Below, piece by piece: positions 1 to 6,242 of a DNA stretch of 26,049 nucleotides (the stretch's first letter is position 1; each line of letters begins with the position of its first letter). The translations under genes and the position numbers were made by a program. A model generated the notes under the pieces. It worked only from the letters and a program-made list of their open reading frames with translations, did no database searches and was not told where the DNA came from. The stretch lies in assembly GCA_035693105.1 (NCBI GenBank), contig DASSHC010000110.1:1-26049 (forward strand), written 5' to 3'. This DNA is from DASSHC01 sp035693105 (lineage in GTDB: Bacteria; Chloroflexota; Chloroflexia; Thermomicrobiales; Thermomicrobiaceae).

Positions 1-459
1 CAGTCAGCCACGCCCGACATCCCCCGGCCGCGCTACGTTCCGGCCCCGGATGCCGCGGCGGGGCGGACTTTCGGTGTCGTGCTCGATACCTCCGGCTCGA
101 TGGATCGCGTTCTCTTGGCCAGGGCGCTGGGAGCCATCGCCGGCTATAGCCTCGCTCGTGAGATCCCAGCCGTGCGCGTGGTCTTCTGTGATGCCGCCGC
201 CTACGACCAGGGCTACCTCCCACCGGAGGCCATCGCGGATCGCGTCAAGGTGCGCGGGCGCGGCGGGACCGTGCTGCAGCCGGGCGTCGACCTGTTGGAG
301 CGGGCGGGCGATTTTCCGGACAACGGCCCGCTCCTGATCATCACCGACGGCTATTGCGATCACATCCGGATTCGTGGTGCGCGCGAGCACGCCTACCTGA
401 TCCCCGCCGGGCATCGGCTCCCGTTCGCGCCGAGGGGGCCGGTCTTCACGCTCCAGTAG
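1..459 (+). CDS. VWA-like domain protein, C-terminal end (5' truncated by window)
   Basis: The frame is open from base 1 to a TAG at 457-459, giving the last 152 residues of a protein that starts outside the window. Visible residues 29-33 read DTSGS, the metal-ion-dependent adhesion (MIDAS) motif of von Willebrand factor A domains. It sits after a hydrophobic beta strand (FGVVLDTSGSM) and is followed by an alternating strand/helix pattern and a second acidic loop (LIITDGYCDH). This arrangement resembles the C-terminal VWA-like domain of the DUF2201 putative metallopeptidase family, in which a zinc-peptidase-like N-terminal half precedes the VWA half; that half would lie upstream and cannot be checked here. 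Such proteins often accompany MoxR-type AAA ATPases. The gene converges on the next gene with only 17 bases between the stop codons. VWA identity is firm; the exact family is inferred. Confidence 0.8.
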   Translation, partial: QSATPDIPRPRYVPAPDAAAGRTFGVVLDTSGSMDRVLLARALGAIAGYSLAREIPAVRVVFCDAAAYDQGYLPPEAIADRVKVRGRGGTVLQPGVDLLERAGDFPDNGPLLIITDGYCDHIRIRGAREHAYLIPAGHRLPFAPRGPVFTLQ

Positions 460-476
460 CGGGTGAGCCCGAGCCC

Positions 477-1589
477 TCAATCGCCCTTGCCGGTCAGCAC
501 GGCGCGCAGGGCGGCCAGGACCAGCTCGTCCTCGCCGGGGGCGAGCGTCTGGGGGTTGAGCGCGATGGCACCGTCGCCGGTGGCGCCGACCGCCACGCGC
601 GGGTCGCGCTCCCAGAGCGCGGCCACCAGGTCGTCGCGGCCGAGCCGGCAGGGCGGCGAGAGGCGCACGATGGCGCGGGCGTGCGGCTGGCCCGCCTCGC
701 TGGGGAAGCCGCGCTCGGCCGTCACGCCGGGGATACCGGCCAGCCCCGCCAGCCAACGCGCCACCGAGCGCTCGTAGCCCGCGATGACCTCCGCCTCGTC
801 GCGCGCCAGCGACCACTCGACCGCCGCCAGCAGCCCGGCCAGCTCCTCCTTGCCCACCTTCATCGGGCGGCCGATGCTGTGGTTGGGCGGGCCGTTGCGC
901 CGGCAGCCCTCGACGATCTCGCGCCGCCCGAGCACCAGCCCGCTCGACTGTGGCCCGCAAAGCCCCTTGCCGCCGCTGAAGATGGCGGCGTCGGCGCCCA
1001 GCTCCCGCGTGAAGCGCCACAGGTTGCTGACCGGCGGGATCTGCGCCGCCGAGTCGACGATGACCGGCACGCCCCGCTCGTGCGCCAGCAGCACGACCTC
1101 CTCCAGCGGCAGCGCCCCCTCCGCATAGTGCGCCCCGGCGAAGTAGAGCACGCAGGCCGTGCGGGCGCCGAGCGCCTGGCGCAGCTCTTCGGGGTCGGGC
1201 CCGATCTCGACCAGCCGGGCGCCGGTCTGGCGCGCGGCGTAGTCGTAGCCGTTGCGCTGGCCACGGAAGACCACCACCTCGGTCTGCGGCGCGTCCTCCA
1301 GGTAGGGCATGGCGTCGACCAGGCGCGGGTCGTCGCCGGTGAGGCAGGCGGCCACCGCCAGCGTGATCCCGGCCGCCGCACCGGACGAGACGTAGCAGGC
1401 GTCGTTGTGGGTCAGTTCCGCGATGCGCGCGCCCACCCGGCGCTGCAGCTCCGGCAAGTCGATGAACCAGCCGGCCGCCTCCTGCATCGCCGCCAGCACC
1501 GGCGGTGGCATCAGCGAGCCGCCCAATCTGGTCAGCGTGGCCGAGGCGTTGATCACGCGGCGGACACCCAGCGCCTGGTAGAGACTCAT
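477..1589 (-). CDS. SelA-like PLP-dependent enzyme (aminotransferase fold type I)
   Basis: A 370-residue protein of the L-seryl-tRNA(Sec) selenium transferase/aminotransferase-like superfamily. The PLP lysine is very probably Lys208 in FSGGKGLCGPQSSG, and Asp179 in VIVDSAAQ is the expected partner of the pyridine nitrogen. The N-terminal stretch INASATLTRLGGSLM is typical of the SelA-like group that includes D-glucosaminate-6-phosphate ammonia-lyase (DgaE). True SelA proteins are usually longer (about 460 residues) and have an extra N-terminal domain, so selenocysteine synthesis is unlikely. The ATG at 1589 was chosen because it forms an ATGA overlap with the stop of the upstream esterase-like gene and has GGAGGGAG in front of it; a GTG nine bases further upstream would sit on that Shine-Dalgarno. 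Overlap implies translational coupling to the two hydrolase-family genes. The substrate is unknown; an amino-sugar or amino-acid beta-elimination is plausible. Confidence 0.82.
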   Translation of the reverse strand: MSLYQALGVRRVINASATLTRLGGSLMPPPVLAAMQEAAGWFIDLPELQRRVGARIAELTHNDACYVSSGAAAGITLAVAACLTGDDPRLVDAMPYLEDAPQTEVVVFRGQRNGYDYAARQTGARLVEIGPDPEELRQALGARTACVLYFAGAHYAEGALPLEEVVLLAHERGVPVIVDSAAQIPPVSNLWRFTRELGADAAIFSGGKGLCGPQSSGLVLGRREIVEGCRRNGPPNHSIGRPMKVGKEELAGLLAAVEWSLARDEAEVIAGYERSVARWLAGLAGIPGVTAERGFPSEAGQPHARAIVRLSPPCRLGRDDLVAALWERDPRVAVGATGDGAIALNPQTLAPGEDELVLAALRAVLTGKGD

Positions 1590-2500
1590 GACGGCCACTC
1601 CCTCCGAAAGCGCGATAGCGGCGGCACGTCGAGCCGCGCCGCCAGCAGCGCGTCGAGCTGATCGTGGTCGGTGCCGCCCTCGTGGCAGAGGCGATAGGGC
1701 ACCACGGGCCCGCCCAGCGCGTCGCGCAGGGGCTGCAGCCAGGGAAGCCCGCCCAGCGTTCCCTCGTCGTCCAGACTAAGGATGGTGGCCGCCGTGACGT
1801 CCGGCGCGTGGTGGCGCGGGTCGAAGTAGGCCAGCGTGCGCGCCACCGCCGCCGCCTGGTCGGGATGCGCGCGCAGGAAGTCGTTGATCTCCTCGACCGG
1901 GTAGGCGGTGCTGCGCCCGGCGGCCTCGGCCAGGCGATAGAGCAGCAGCCCAGCGGCCTGCGCGACCGCGAAGCCGGGGCGCCGCGCCGCGGTGATCAGC
2001 GCCAGTTCATCACCGGCGACCGCCACGCGCTTGCGGTCGACCTCGGGCCGGTCGCAGAGGAACTCGGCGCCGCGCAGGCAGTCGGCGGCGATGCCGCGGT
2101 AGATGTAGCTCCGCGCCTCGGCGATTCCCTCGGTCAGCAGGCCGGGGTAGGCGGCGGCGTAAGGCTGGTCGGCCAGCCGCTGGCCGCGGTGCATCAGCGT
2201 CAGGCAGACGTAGCGTTGGCGGTCGTTGTAGTCGGGCACGTGGTTGACGCTGCCGTAGCGCGGCGTGGTCAGCAGGGCCGGGAAGGGACCGCTGCCCTGG
2301 GGCACGCTGTAGTAGCCGAAGATGCGGTAGGGGCCCAGGCTGGTCAGCCGCAGCGCGTAGACGTCGCAGAAGTCGGTGCCGTGGCGCGGCAGCGGCTCAA
2401 GCTCCGGCCGCGCCGGGTAGCGCGCCAGCTCCTGGTCGATCCCCTCCCAGAACTCGTCGAAGTCGGCTGGTTTCGCGCTCGCCATCTCGCTCGTCATCAT
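1586..2500 (-). CDS. Acetyl-xylan-esterase-like alpha/beta hydrolase paralogue without nucleophile serine
   Basis: A 304-residue protein related along its whole length to the next gene upstream (2513-3484). Shared blocks include the N-terminal DFDEFW, the YPGLL segment, RPEVDxxR before the nucleophile elbow, and YPxEEIN. The family is AXE1/CE7 (acetyl xylan esterase, cephalosporin C deacetylase). The CE7 RGQ motif is kept (LMHRGQRLAD, around residues 103-111). However, the nucleophile elbow that reads HGSSQGG in the neighbour is AGDELAL here (residues 162-168), so the catalytic Ser is gone. The acid region (SLDDEG) and a C-terminal His (CHEGG) remain only approximately. It may be a pseudoenzyme, a binding or regulatory partner, or an enzyme with another chemistry. 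It starts 12 bases after the upstream stop and overlaps the downstream SelA-like gene. Two ATG codons sit in tandem at 2500 and 2497; either fits the GGGAG upstream. Confidence 0.8.
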   Translation of the reverse strand: MMTSEMASAKPADFDEFWEGIDQELARYPARPELEPLPRHGTDFCDVYALRLTSLGPYRIFGYYSVPQGSGPFPALLTTPRYGSVNHVPDYNDRQRYVCLTLMHRGQRLADQPYAAAYPGLLTEGIAEARSYIYRGIAADCLRGAEFLCDRPEVDRKRVAVAGDELALITAARRPGFAVAQAAGLLLYRLAEAAGRSTAYPVEEINDFLRAHPDQAAAVARTLAYFDPRHHAPDVTAATILSLDDEGTLGGLPWLQPLRDALGGPVVPYRLCHEGGTDHDQLDALLAARLDVPPLSRFRREWPS

Positions 2501-2512
2501 CCTCGCTCCCGC

Positions 2513-3484
2513 CTAGCCTACCGTCGTCTCAGCGCCGACCGCCGCGCCGTCCGGCTGGAGATGCCGCGCCAGGAAGCGCTCGACCTGGCCCATGGCCCAG
2601 TAGCTGCCGGCGTCGTGGGCGCAGCGCTCGTAGGCGTACAACTCCTTGGGGCAGCGCAGCGCCTCGAAGAGCGCGAAGCCGGTCTCGGGCGGGCAGACAT
2701 CGTCCTCCAACCCGAGGTAGACCAGCATCGGCGCCCGCACCAGCGGGGCGAAGTTGAGGATGTCGTAGTAGGACAGCGTCTCGCGCAGCAGCGGCTCGTG
2801 CTCCGGATGCTGGCGCAGGTACTCGTTGATCTCCTCATACGGGTAGGAGTGCGTCAGTGCGGCGGCGTCGAGGAAGCCGCAGAGGTAGGGCGCCCCGGCC
2901 GCGCCGCAGGCGATCACGTCGCGGCGCAGGGCGGCGGTGGTGATCGTGAGCGCGCCGCCCTGGCTGCTGCCATGGACGCCGATGCGCGCCGGGTCGACCT
3001 CGGGACGGCTCAGCAGGAAATCGACCGCCCGCGCCGCGTCGACGTAGAAGCCGCGGTAGCCGTAGGTGTGGCGGTCAGTGATGTTGTGCACCAGCAGGCC
3101 GGGGTAGCCGGGGTTGAAGTGCGCGTTGGAGCGCAGCTTGCCGCGCGGCGCCACCCCGACGGCGGCGTAGCCGAGCCGGGCCCACGACTTGGGCAGCGTC
3201 GGCTCCGAGATGTAGCCGGGCACGATCAGCAGCCCCGGGTAGGGCGGCGGCAGCGCGGCCTCGGTTGGCCGGCAGTACCAGCCGGCCACGCGCAGGTGGT
3301 CGAGGCTGTCGTAGTGGATCTCGTAGACCTCGACCGCCTCGGTCGAGCGCGCCGGGACGGGCGTCAACGCGGGATTGAGCGGGATGGCGGCCGCCTCGGC
3401 CATGATCTCGCCCCAGAAGGCGTCAAAGTCCGGCGGCCGCTCGATGGTGACCTCGTACTCCCGTGGGTGCCCTCGTGCCGGCAT
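2513..3484 (-). CDS. Acetyl-xylan-esterase/cephalosporin deacetylase-like hydrolase (CE7/AXE1 family)
   Basis: A 323-residue alpha/beta hydrolase. Visible triad candidates are Ser174 in GSSQGG (residues 172-177, the GxSQGG signature of CE7 esterases), Asp261/262 in LGLEDDVCPP and His290 in CAHDAG. The oxyanion-region motif RGQ of classical CE7 enzymes is RGK here (residues 114-116). No signal peptide is seen, so it should act in the cytoplasm, probably deacetylating small esters or acetylated sugars. The ATG at 3484 follows AAGGAG by about ten bases; an in-frame extension to 3541 runs into a palindromic repeat and is not supported. It is the first gene of a three-gene unit with the degenerate paralogue and the SelA-like enzyme. 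The 180 bp in front of it hold an inverted repeat. Confidence 0.87.
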   Translation of the reverse strand: MPARGHPREYEVTIERPPDFDAFWGEIMAEAAAIPLNPALTPVPARSTEAVEVYEIHYDSLDHLRVAGWYCRPTEAALPPPYPGLLIVPGYISEPTLPKSWARLGYAAVGVAPRGKLRSNAHFNPGYPGLLVHNITDRHTYGYRGFYVDAARAVDFLLSRPEVDPARIGVHGSSQGGALTITTAALRRDVIACGAAGAPYLCGFLDAAALTHSYPYEEINEYLRQHPEHEPLLRETLSYYDILNFAPLVRAPMLVYLGLEDDVCPPETGFALFEALRCPKELYAYERCAHDAGSYWAMGQVERFLARHLQPDGAAVGAETTVG

Positions 3485-3507
3485 GGCGTGCTGCTCCTTC
3501 GTACGAG

Positions 3508-3654
3508 CCCTCACCCCCGGCCCGGACGGAGCCTCTCCCAATCTTGGGAGAGGGGAGACGTCGAGGGCAGCCAGCAGCCCTCCTGTAGCTGCTCCCCTTC
3601 TCCCAGTATTGGGAGAAGACTCCGTGCGGGCGGGGTCTCTGTGCGGGATGAGGG
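3508..3654. repeat. Intergenic inverted repeat with two hairpins
   Basis: Two strong palindromes lie in the gap between the amidohydrolase and the esterase gene. The first (3532-3553) has a 10-bp stem CCTCTCCCAA/TTGGGAGAGG around a 2-base loop. The second (3597-3618) has a 9-bp stem CTTCTCCCA/TGGGAGAAG around a 4-base loop. The flanks of the two are also inverted copies of each other: CGGACGGAG on the left answers CTCCGTGCG on the right, and CCCTCACCC answers GGGATGAGGG. The whole therefore forms one imperfect inverted repeat of about 147 bases. There is no T-run, so it is not a classical terminator. It resembles the non-coding MITE/REP-like palindromes common between genes in GC-rich bacteria. 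Confidence 0.7.
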
Positions 3655-3664
3655 CCGCCCCCGC

Positions 3665-4651
3665 CTACAACCCGAAGACGCGCATGGCGTTGCGGCTCTT
3701 GACGTCCTCGACCACCTCGCTCGGCAGCGCCTCGGTGCGCGCCAGGCAGCCCGCGATGTCGCCGATGTTGTGCGGGTAGTCAGAGCCGTAGAGGAGCTGG
3801 CTGGGGCCGCCGACCTTCAGGCAGAGATCGATCGCGTTCTGCTCGTAGGCTACCGTGTCGAAGAAGATGCGCCGCAGGTAGCTGGAGGGCGGCTGGCTGA
3901 TATTGACCCGGCAGGCCGGCATCTTGTCCCAGCACTGGTCGAGCCGCCCGGCCAGATAGGGGAGCGTGGCCCCGGCGTGCGGCGCGATCAGCTTCAGGTT
4001 CGGGTAGCGGTCGAAGAAGCCGTCGTAGATCATGCGCGCCACCGCCAGCGTGGTGTCGATCATGAAGCCGACCGAGGCGACGAGGTTGTAGACGGTCATG
4101 TCCATCTCGTCCACTCCCGGCGGCGTGGTGGGGTGGACCAGCACCGGCAGCCCGCGCCGGTCGATCGCCTCCCAGATCGGCGCGAAAGCCGGGTCGGTCA
4201 GCGGCTGCCCACCGATATTGGCCAGCACGGTCACGCCCTTGTAGCCGAGCTGGTCGATGGCGCGATCAAGTTCGGGCAGCGAGTCGCTCGCCGAGCGCCA
4301 GGGGAGGCTGGCGATGCCGGCGAAGCGATCCGGGTGCGCCCGCACGACCTCGGCGATGTGATCGTTCATCAGCCGCGCCGCGCGCAGGCTGTCGGCGTCG
4401 CTGCCCCAGATGACGTTGGGACAGGTGAGCGAGAGGATCGAGAGATCGACGCCTCCCTGGTCCATCGCCTGCAAGCGCAGGTCGACGTCGAACATGCCGG
4501 GTTGCAGCGTCATGAAAGGCGCGCCGTTGCGGTGAACGGCCGGCCCGCCGGAGCGGTCGGTCTTGACCTCGTAGGTCGGGCCGCCGCGCTCGGAGAGGAG
4601 ATTGACGAACTCCTCGCTCAAGATGTGGGTGTGAACATCGACGACGGTCAT
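3665..4651 (-). CDS. Amidohydrolase-related protein, ACMSD-like
   Basis: A 328-residue member of the amidohydrolase-2 family (PF04909), the group that holds ACMSD and related decarboxylases. The metal-binding HxH is His7 and His9 in DVHTHIL. Further conserved elements in order are LVHPTTPP (His after strand 5), IAPHAGATLPY (His) and LLYGSDYPH (catalytic/metal Asp). Family members use one divalent metal for non-oxidative C-C cleavage or hydrolysis of aromatic or small carboxylic compounds; the substrate cannot be told here. The ATG at 4651 has GGAGGG five bases upstream; a GTG 15 bases further out is not supported. A second, clearly related amidohydrolase lies at 6243-7235, with the riboswitch gene between them. 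No signal peptide, so cytoplasmic. Confidence 0.87.
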   Translation of the reverse strand: MTVVDVHTHILSEEFVNLLSERGGPTYEVKTDRSGGPAVHRNGAPFMTLQPGMFDVDLRLQAMDQGGVDLSILSLTCPNVIWGSDADSLRAARLMNDHIAEVVRAHPDRFAGIASLPWRSASDSLPELDRAIDQLGYKGVTVLANIGGQPLTDPAFAPIWEAIDRRGLPVLVHPTTPPGVDEMDMTVYNLVASVGFMIDTTLAVARMIYDGFFDRYPNLKLIAPHAGATLPYLAGRLDQCWDKMPACRVNISQPPSSYLRRIFFDTVAYEQNAIDLCLKVGGPSQLLYGSDYPHNIGDIAGCLARTEALPSEVVEDVKSRNAMRVFGL

Positions 4652-4801
4652 GCACCCTCCACTCACACTCTTCGACTACCCATGCGCCCGGCACGCCGCT
4701 CGCGCGCCCGGCTGTCTCCAATCCCGTTGCGATGGCACTAGCTTAGCCGAGGGAGCGGTTTCGTCAAGGTGCAGTGCGTGCGCTCACCACGCGTCCAAAC
4801 T

Positions 4802-4942
4802 CCCGTGGGGGCGGCCCCCGTTGCGAACGGAGCCGCCCTCGTTGTTTTGCGCATTAGCGACGGGGAACTGGAGAACGTGTGCGGCGAACGACGGAAAAGG
4901 TGGTGGGCCACGAGGGCAGGCACGGTGGCCTGCCCCTACGGG
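4802..4942. repeat. Inverted pair of REP-like palindromes, copy 1
   Basis: The 336-bp gap between the two minus-strand genes holds no supported gene but carries two related hairpins in opposite orientation. Unit 4802-4842 (GGGCGGC...GCCGCCC, with an inner CCGTT/AACGG stem) and unit 4910-4942 (GGGCAGGC/GCCTGCCC, 8-bp stem, 6-base loop) each begin or end with the same CCCGT(A/G)GGGGC edge, and the outer edges ACTCCCGT are inverted copies. The same unit occurs again as an inverted pair at 15615-15705. The left unit is followed on the plus strand by GTTGTTTT, so it could act as a weak terminator in that direction, but no plus-strand gene leads into it. Confidence 0.65.
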
Positions 4943-4987
4943 AGTTCGAGGCGCAACCGACAAACGGCTTGACCGCTCCCAACGCCC

Positions 4988-5989
4988 TTACCCCTTCGGC
5001 GTCGCCGACGGGATGTAGGCGTTGGTGAACGCCTGGCTGACGTCGACCTGGCCCGAGAGGAGCCCGGCCTGCTGCAGGAAGGCGGCCATCTCCTGCCAGG
5101 CCTGCGGGTCGGTGCGGCCCGGCTGCCCCTCCTGCTGCCAGAGCGGGATGGTCGCCTTGAGCACGGCCAGCGCGTCCGCCTGCTGACCCTGGTCGCTCAG
5201 GCCGGGCACGTACTTCTTGCTGATGTTGACCGTGTCCTCTGGGTGTGCGTTGACGTAGTCCAGTCCCTTGAGGGTCGCCGCGATCACCGCCTTGACGGTC
5301 TTGTCGTCCTTCAGCCCCTTCTCGGTCACGATCAGGCCGTTCGAGACCAGCCCCTGCGTGCTGGATACCGGGATAGTGCGGGTAGCGAAGCCTGCCTTCT
5401 GGAACTGGATCGCCTCGTTGTTGAGATAGCCCATCACGGCGTCGACCTTGTGTCCCATCAGCGAGGCCACCTGGTTGAAACCGATGCTCTGCTCGTCGAT
5501 GTCCTGCTCGCTCAGCCCGGCGCTTTGCAAGAGCGCCAGCAGGCCGATGTAGGTCGCGCCGTACTTGCCGGGGATGCCGACGCTGTGCCCCTTCAGGTCA
5601 GCCGGCGACTTGATCGGCGAGTCGGCCGGGACGATCAGCGCCACCGGGTAGCGGGTGAAGATCTGCGCCACGTAGACCAGGGGCGCGCCCTTGCTGCGCG
5701 CCTGCAGCGCCTCATCGCCGCCGCCGAAGAGGATGTCCTCTTTGCCGGCCACCAGCGCGCCGAACTCGTCCTCGCTGGCGGCGTGGTGGTGCAGCGTCAC
5801 CTTCAGCCCCGCGTCCTTGTAGTAGCCGAGCGAGTCGGCCACGTAGAAGGGGGCGAATTGGATGTTGGGTACGTAGGTCAGACCGATGGTCACCGAACGA
5901 TCGGCGGCGGCCCCGCGCCCGCAGCCGGCCAGCGCCGCCGCCAGCAGCACGGCCAGCAGCAGCCGGGCAATCCAGGTACTTCCGCGCAT
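4988..5989 (-). CDS. ribY: RibY-like substrate-binding lipoprotein of an ABC transporter (riboflavin uptake predicted)
   Basis: A 333-residue NMT1/THI5-like periplasmic-binding-type protein. It opens with a lipoprotein signal: basic MRGSTWIAR, a hydrophobic stretch, and lipobox LAGC with Cys23 as the lipidated residue. The mature part starts with VTIGLTYVPNIQFAPFYVAD, the classic opening of NMT1-fold proteins that bind pyrimidine or flavin compounds, and contains GGGDEALQA and GYLNNEA further on. The upstream RNA is an FMN riboswitch, not a thiamine one, which points to riboflavin or a precursor as ligand, as in the RibXY systems described in Chloroflexus. The ATG at 5989 was chosen for its AGGAGG site and because the signal peptide starts there; the longer frame runs back into the terminator of the riboswitch. 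No permease or ATPase gene lies beside it, so it must borrow partners encoded elsewhere. Confidence 0.83.
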   Translation of the reverse strand: MRGSTWIARLLLAVLLAAALAGCGRGAAADRSVTIGLTYVPNIQFAPFYVADSLGYYKDAGLKVTLHHHAASEDEFGALVAGKEDILFGGGDEALQARSKGAPLVYVAQIFTRYPVALIVPADSPIKSPADLKGHSVGIPGKYGATYIGLLALLQSAGLSEQDIDEQSIGFNQVASLMGHKVDAVMGYLNNEAIQFQKAGFATRTIPVSSTQGLVSNGLIVTEKGLKDDKTVKAVIAATLKGLDYVNAHPEDTVNISKKYVPGLSDQGQQADALAVLKATIPLWQQEGQPGRTDPQAWQEMAAFLQQAGLLSGQVDVSQAFTNAYIPSATPKG

Positions 5990-6011
5990 CTCTCCCTCTC
6001 CTCCTCGGAGG

Positions 6012-6042
6012 CAAACAAAAACGCCCAAGGCAGACCTCGGGC
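6012..6042 (-). terminator. Intrinsic terminator of the FMN riboswitch (expression platform)
   Basis: Read on the minus strand, an 8-bp stem GCCCGAGG/CCTTGGGC (one G-T pair) with a TCTG loop is followed by GTTTTTGTTTG. It lies between the riboswitch aptamer and the ribosome binding site of the RibY-like gene. This position is that of the terminator half of a transcription-attenuation riboswitch: FMN binding should favour it and shut off the gene. Confidence 0.85.
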
Positions 6043-6070
6043 GCGGAGCGCGCGCGAATGCACGGGGACG

Positions 6071-6200
6071 CAAACTTCTCCCATCCGGACTCTACCGTCG
6101 GCTCCGGAATCTCACCGGATCTGCGGCTACCGCCGCTCGCGGGCTATACCGCCGGTCGGGAATTGACGCCGTGGCGCCGCACCCTGCCCCGAAGTCTTGC
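6071..6200 (-). promoter_or_regulatory. FMN riboswitch (RFN element)
   Basis: The minus strand carries the conserved RFN elements in order: CTTCGGGGCAGGGTG, TTCCCGACCGGCGGT, AGCCCGCGAGC, GATCCGGTGAGATTCCGG, CCGACGGTAGAGTCCGGATG and GGGAGAAG. The closing stem P1 pairs ACTT near 6195 with AAGT near 6075. These blocks fit the six-way FMN aptamer consensus with almost no deviation, including both long-range loop blocks. It precedes a terminator hairpin and the RibY-like gene, so high FMN should stop transcription into the transporter component. A thiamine (TPP) aptamer was considered because of the NMT1-type product and ruled out by sequence. Confidence 0.96.
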
Positions 6201-6206
6201 GCCGTT

Positions 6207-6235
6207 ACTATAGCAGATCGGTTGAGCGCCGTAAA
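6207..6235 (-). promoter_or_regulatory. Predicted sigma-70-type promoter of the FMN riboswitch transcript
   Basis: Minus-strand -35 TTTACG (6235-6230) and -10 TATAGT (6212-6207) are separated by 17 bases. The expected start, about seven bases past the -10, falls at about 6200, exactly at the 5' side of riboswitch stem P1. The promoter begins only eight bases past the stop codon of the upstream amidohydrolase, so the riboswitch gene can be transcribed independently. Confidence 0.65.
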
Positions 6236-6242
6236 TCCGGCC

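Noticed and set aside
477..1589. Selenocysteine synthase SelA
   Set aside because: The protein is about 90 residues shorter than SelA and no selB, selD or tRNA-Sec lies nearby; a SelA-like amino-compound lyase fits better.
1664..4741. Very long plus-strand open frame antisense to three genes
   Set aside because: The minus strand has clear family motifs (CE7 esterase, amidohydrolase) and good ribosome sites; the plus-strand text is the Arg/Val/Gly/Asp-rich pattern of a shadow frame in GC-rich DNA.
4802..4852. Plus-strand intrinsic terminator
   Set aside because: A GC hairpin followed by GTTGTTTT exists, but no plus-strand gene leads into it, and the hairpin is better explained as a repeat unit.
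6071..6200. TPP riboswitch in front of an NMT1/THI5-like protein
   Set aside because: The conserved blocks are those of the FMN (RFN) element; the TPP CTGAGA core is absent.
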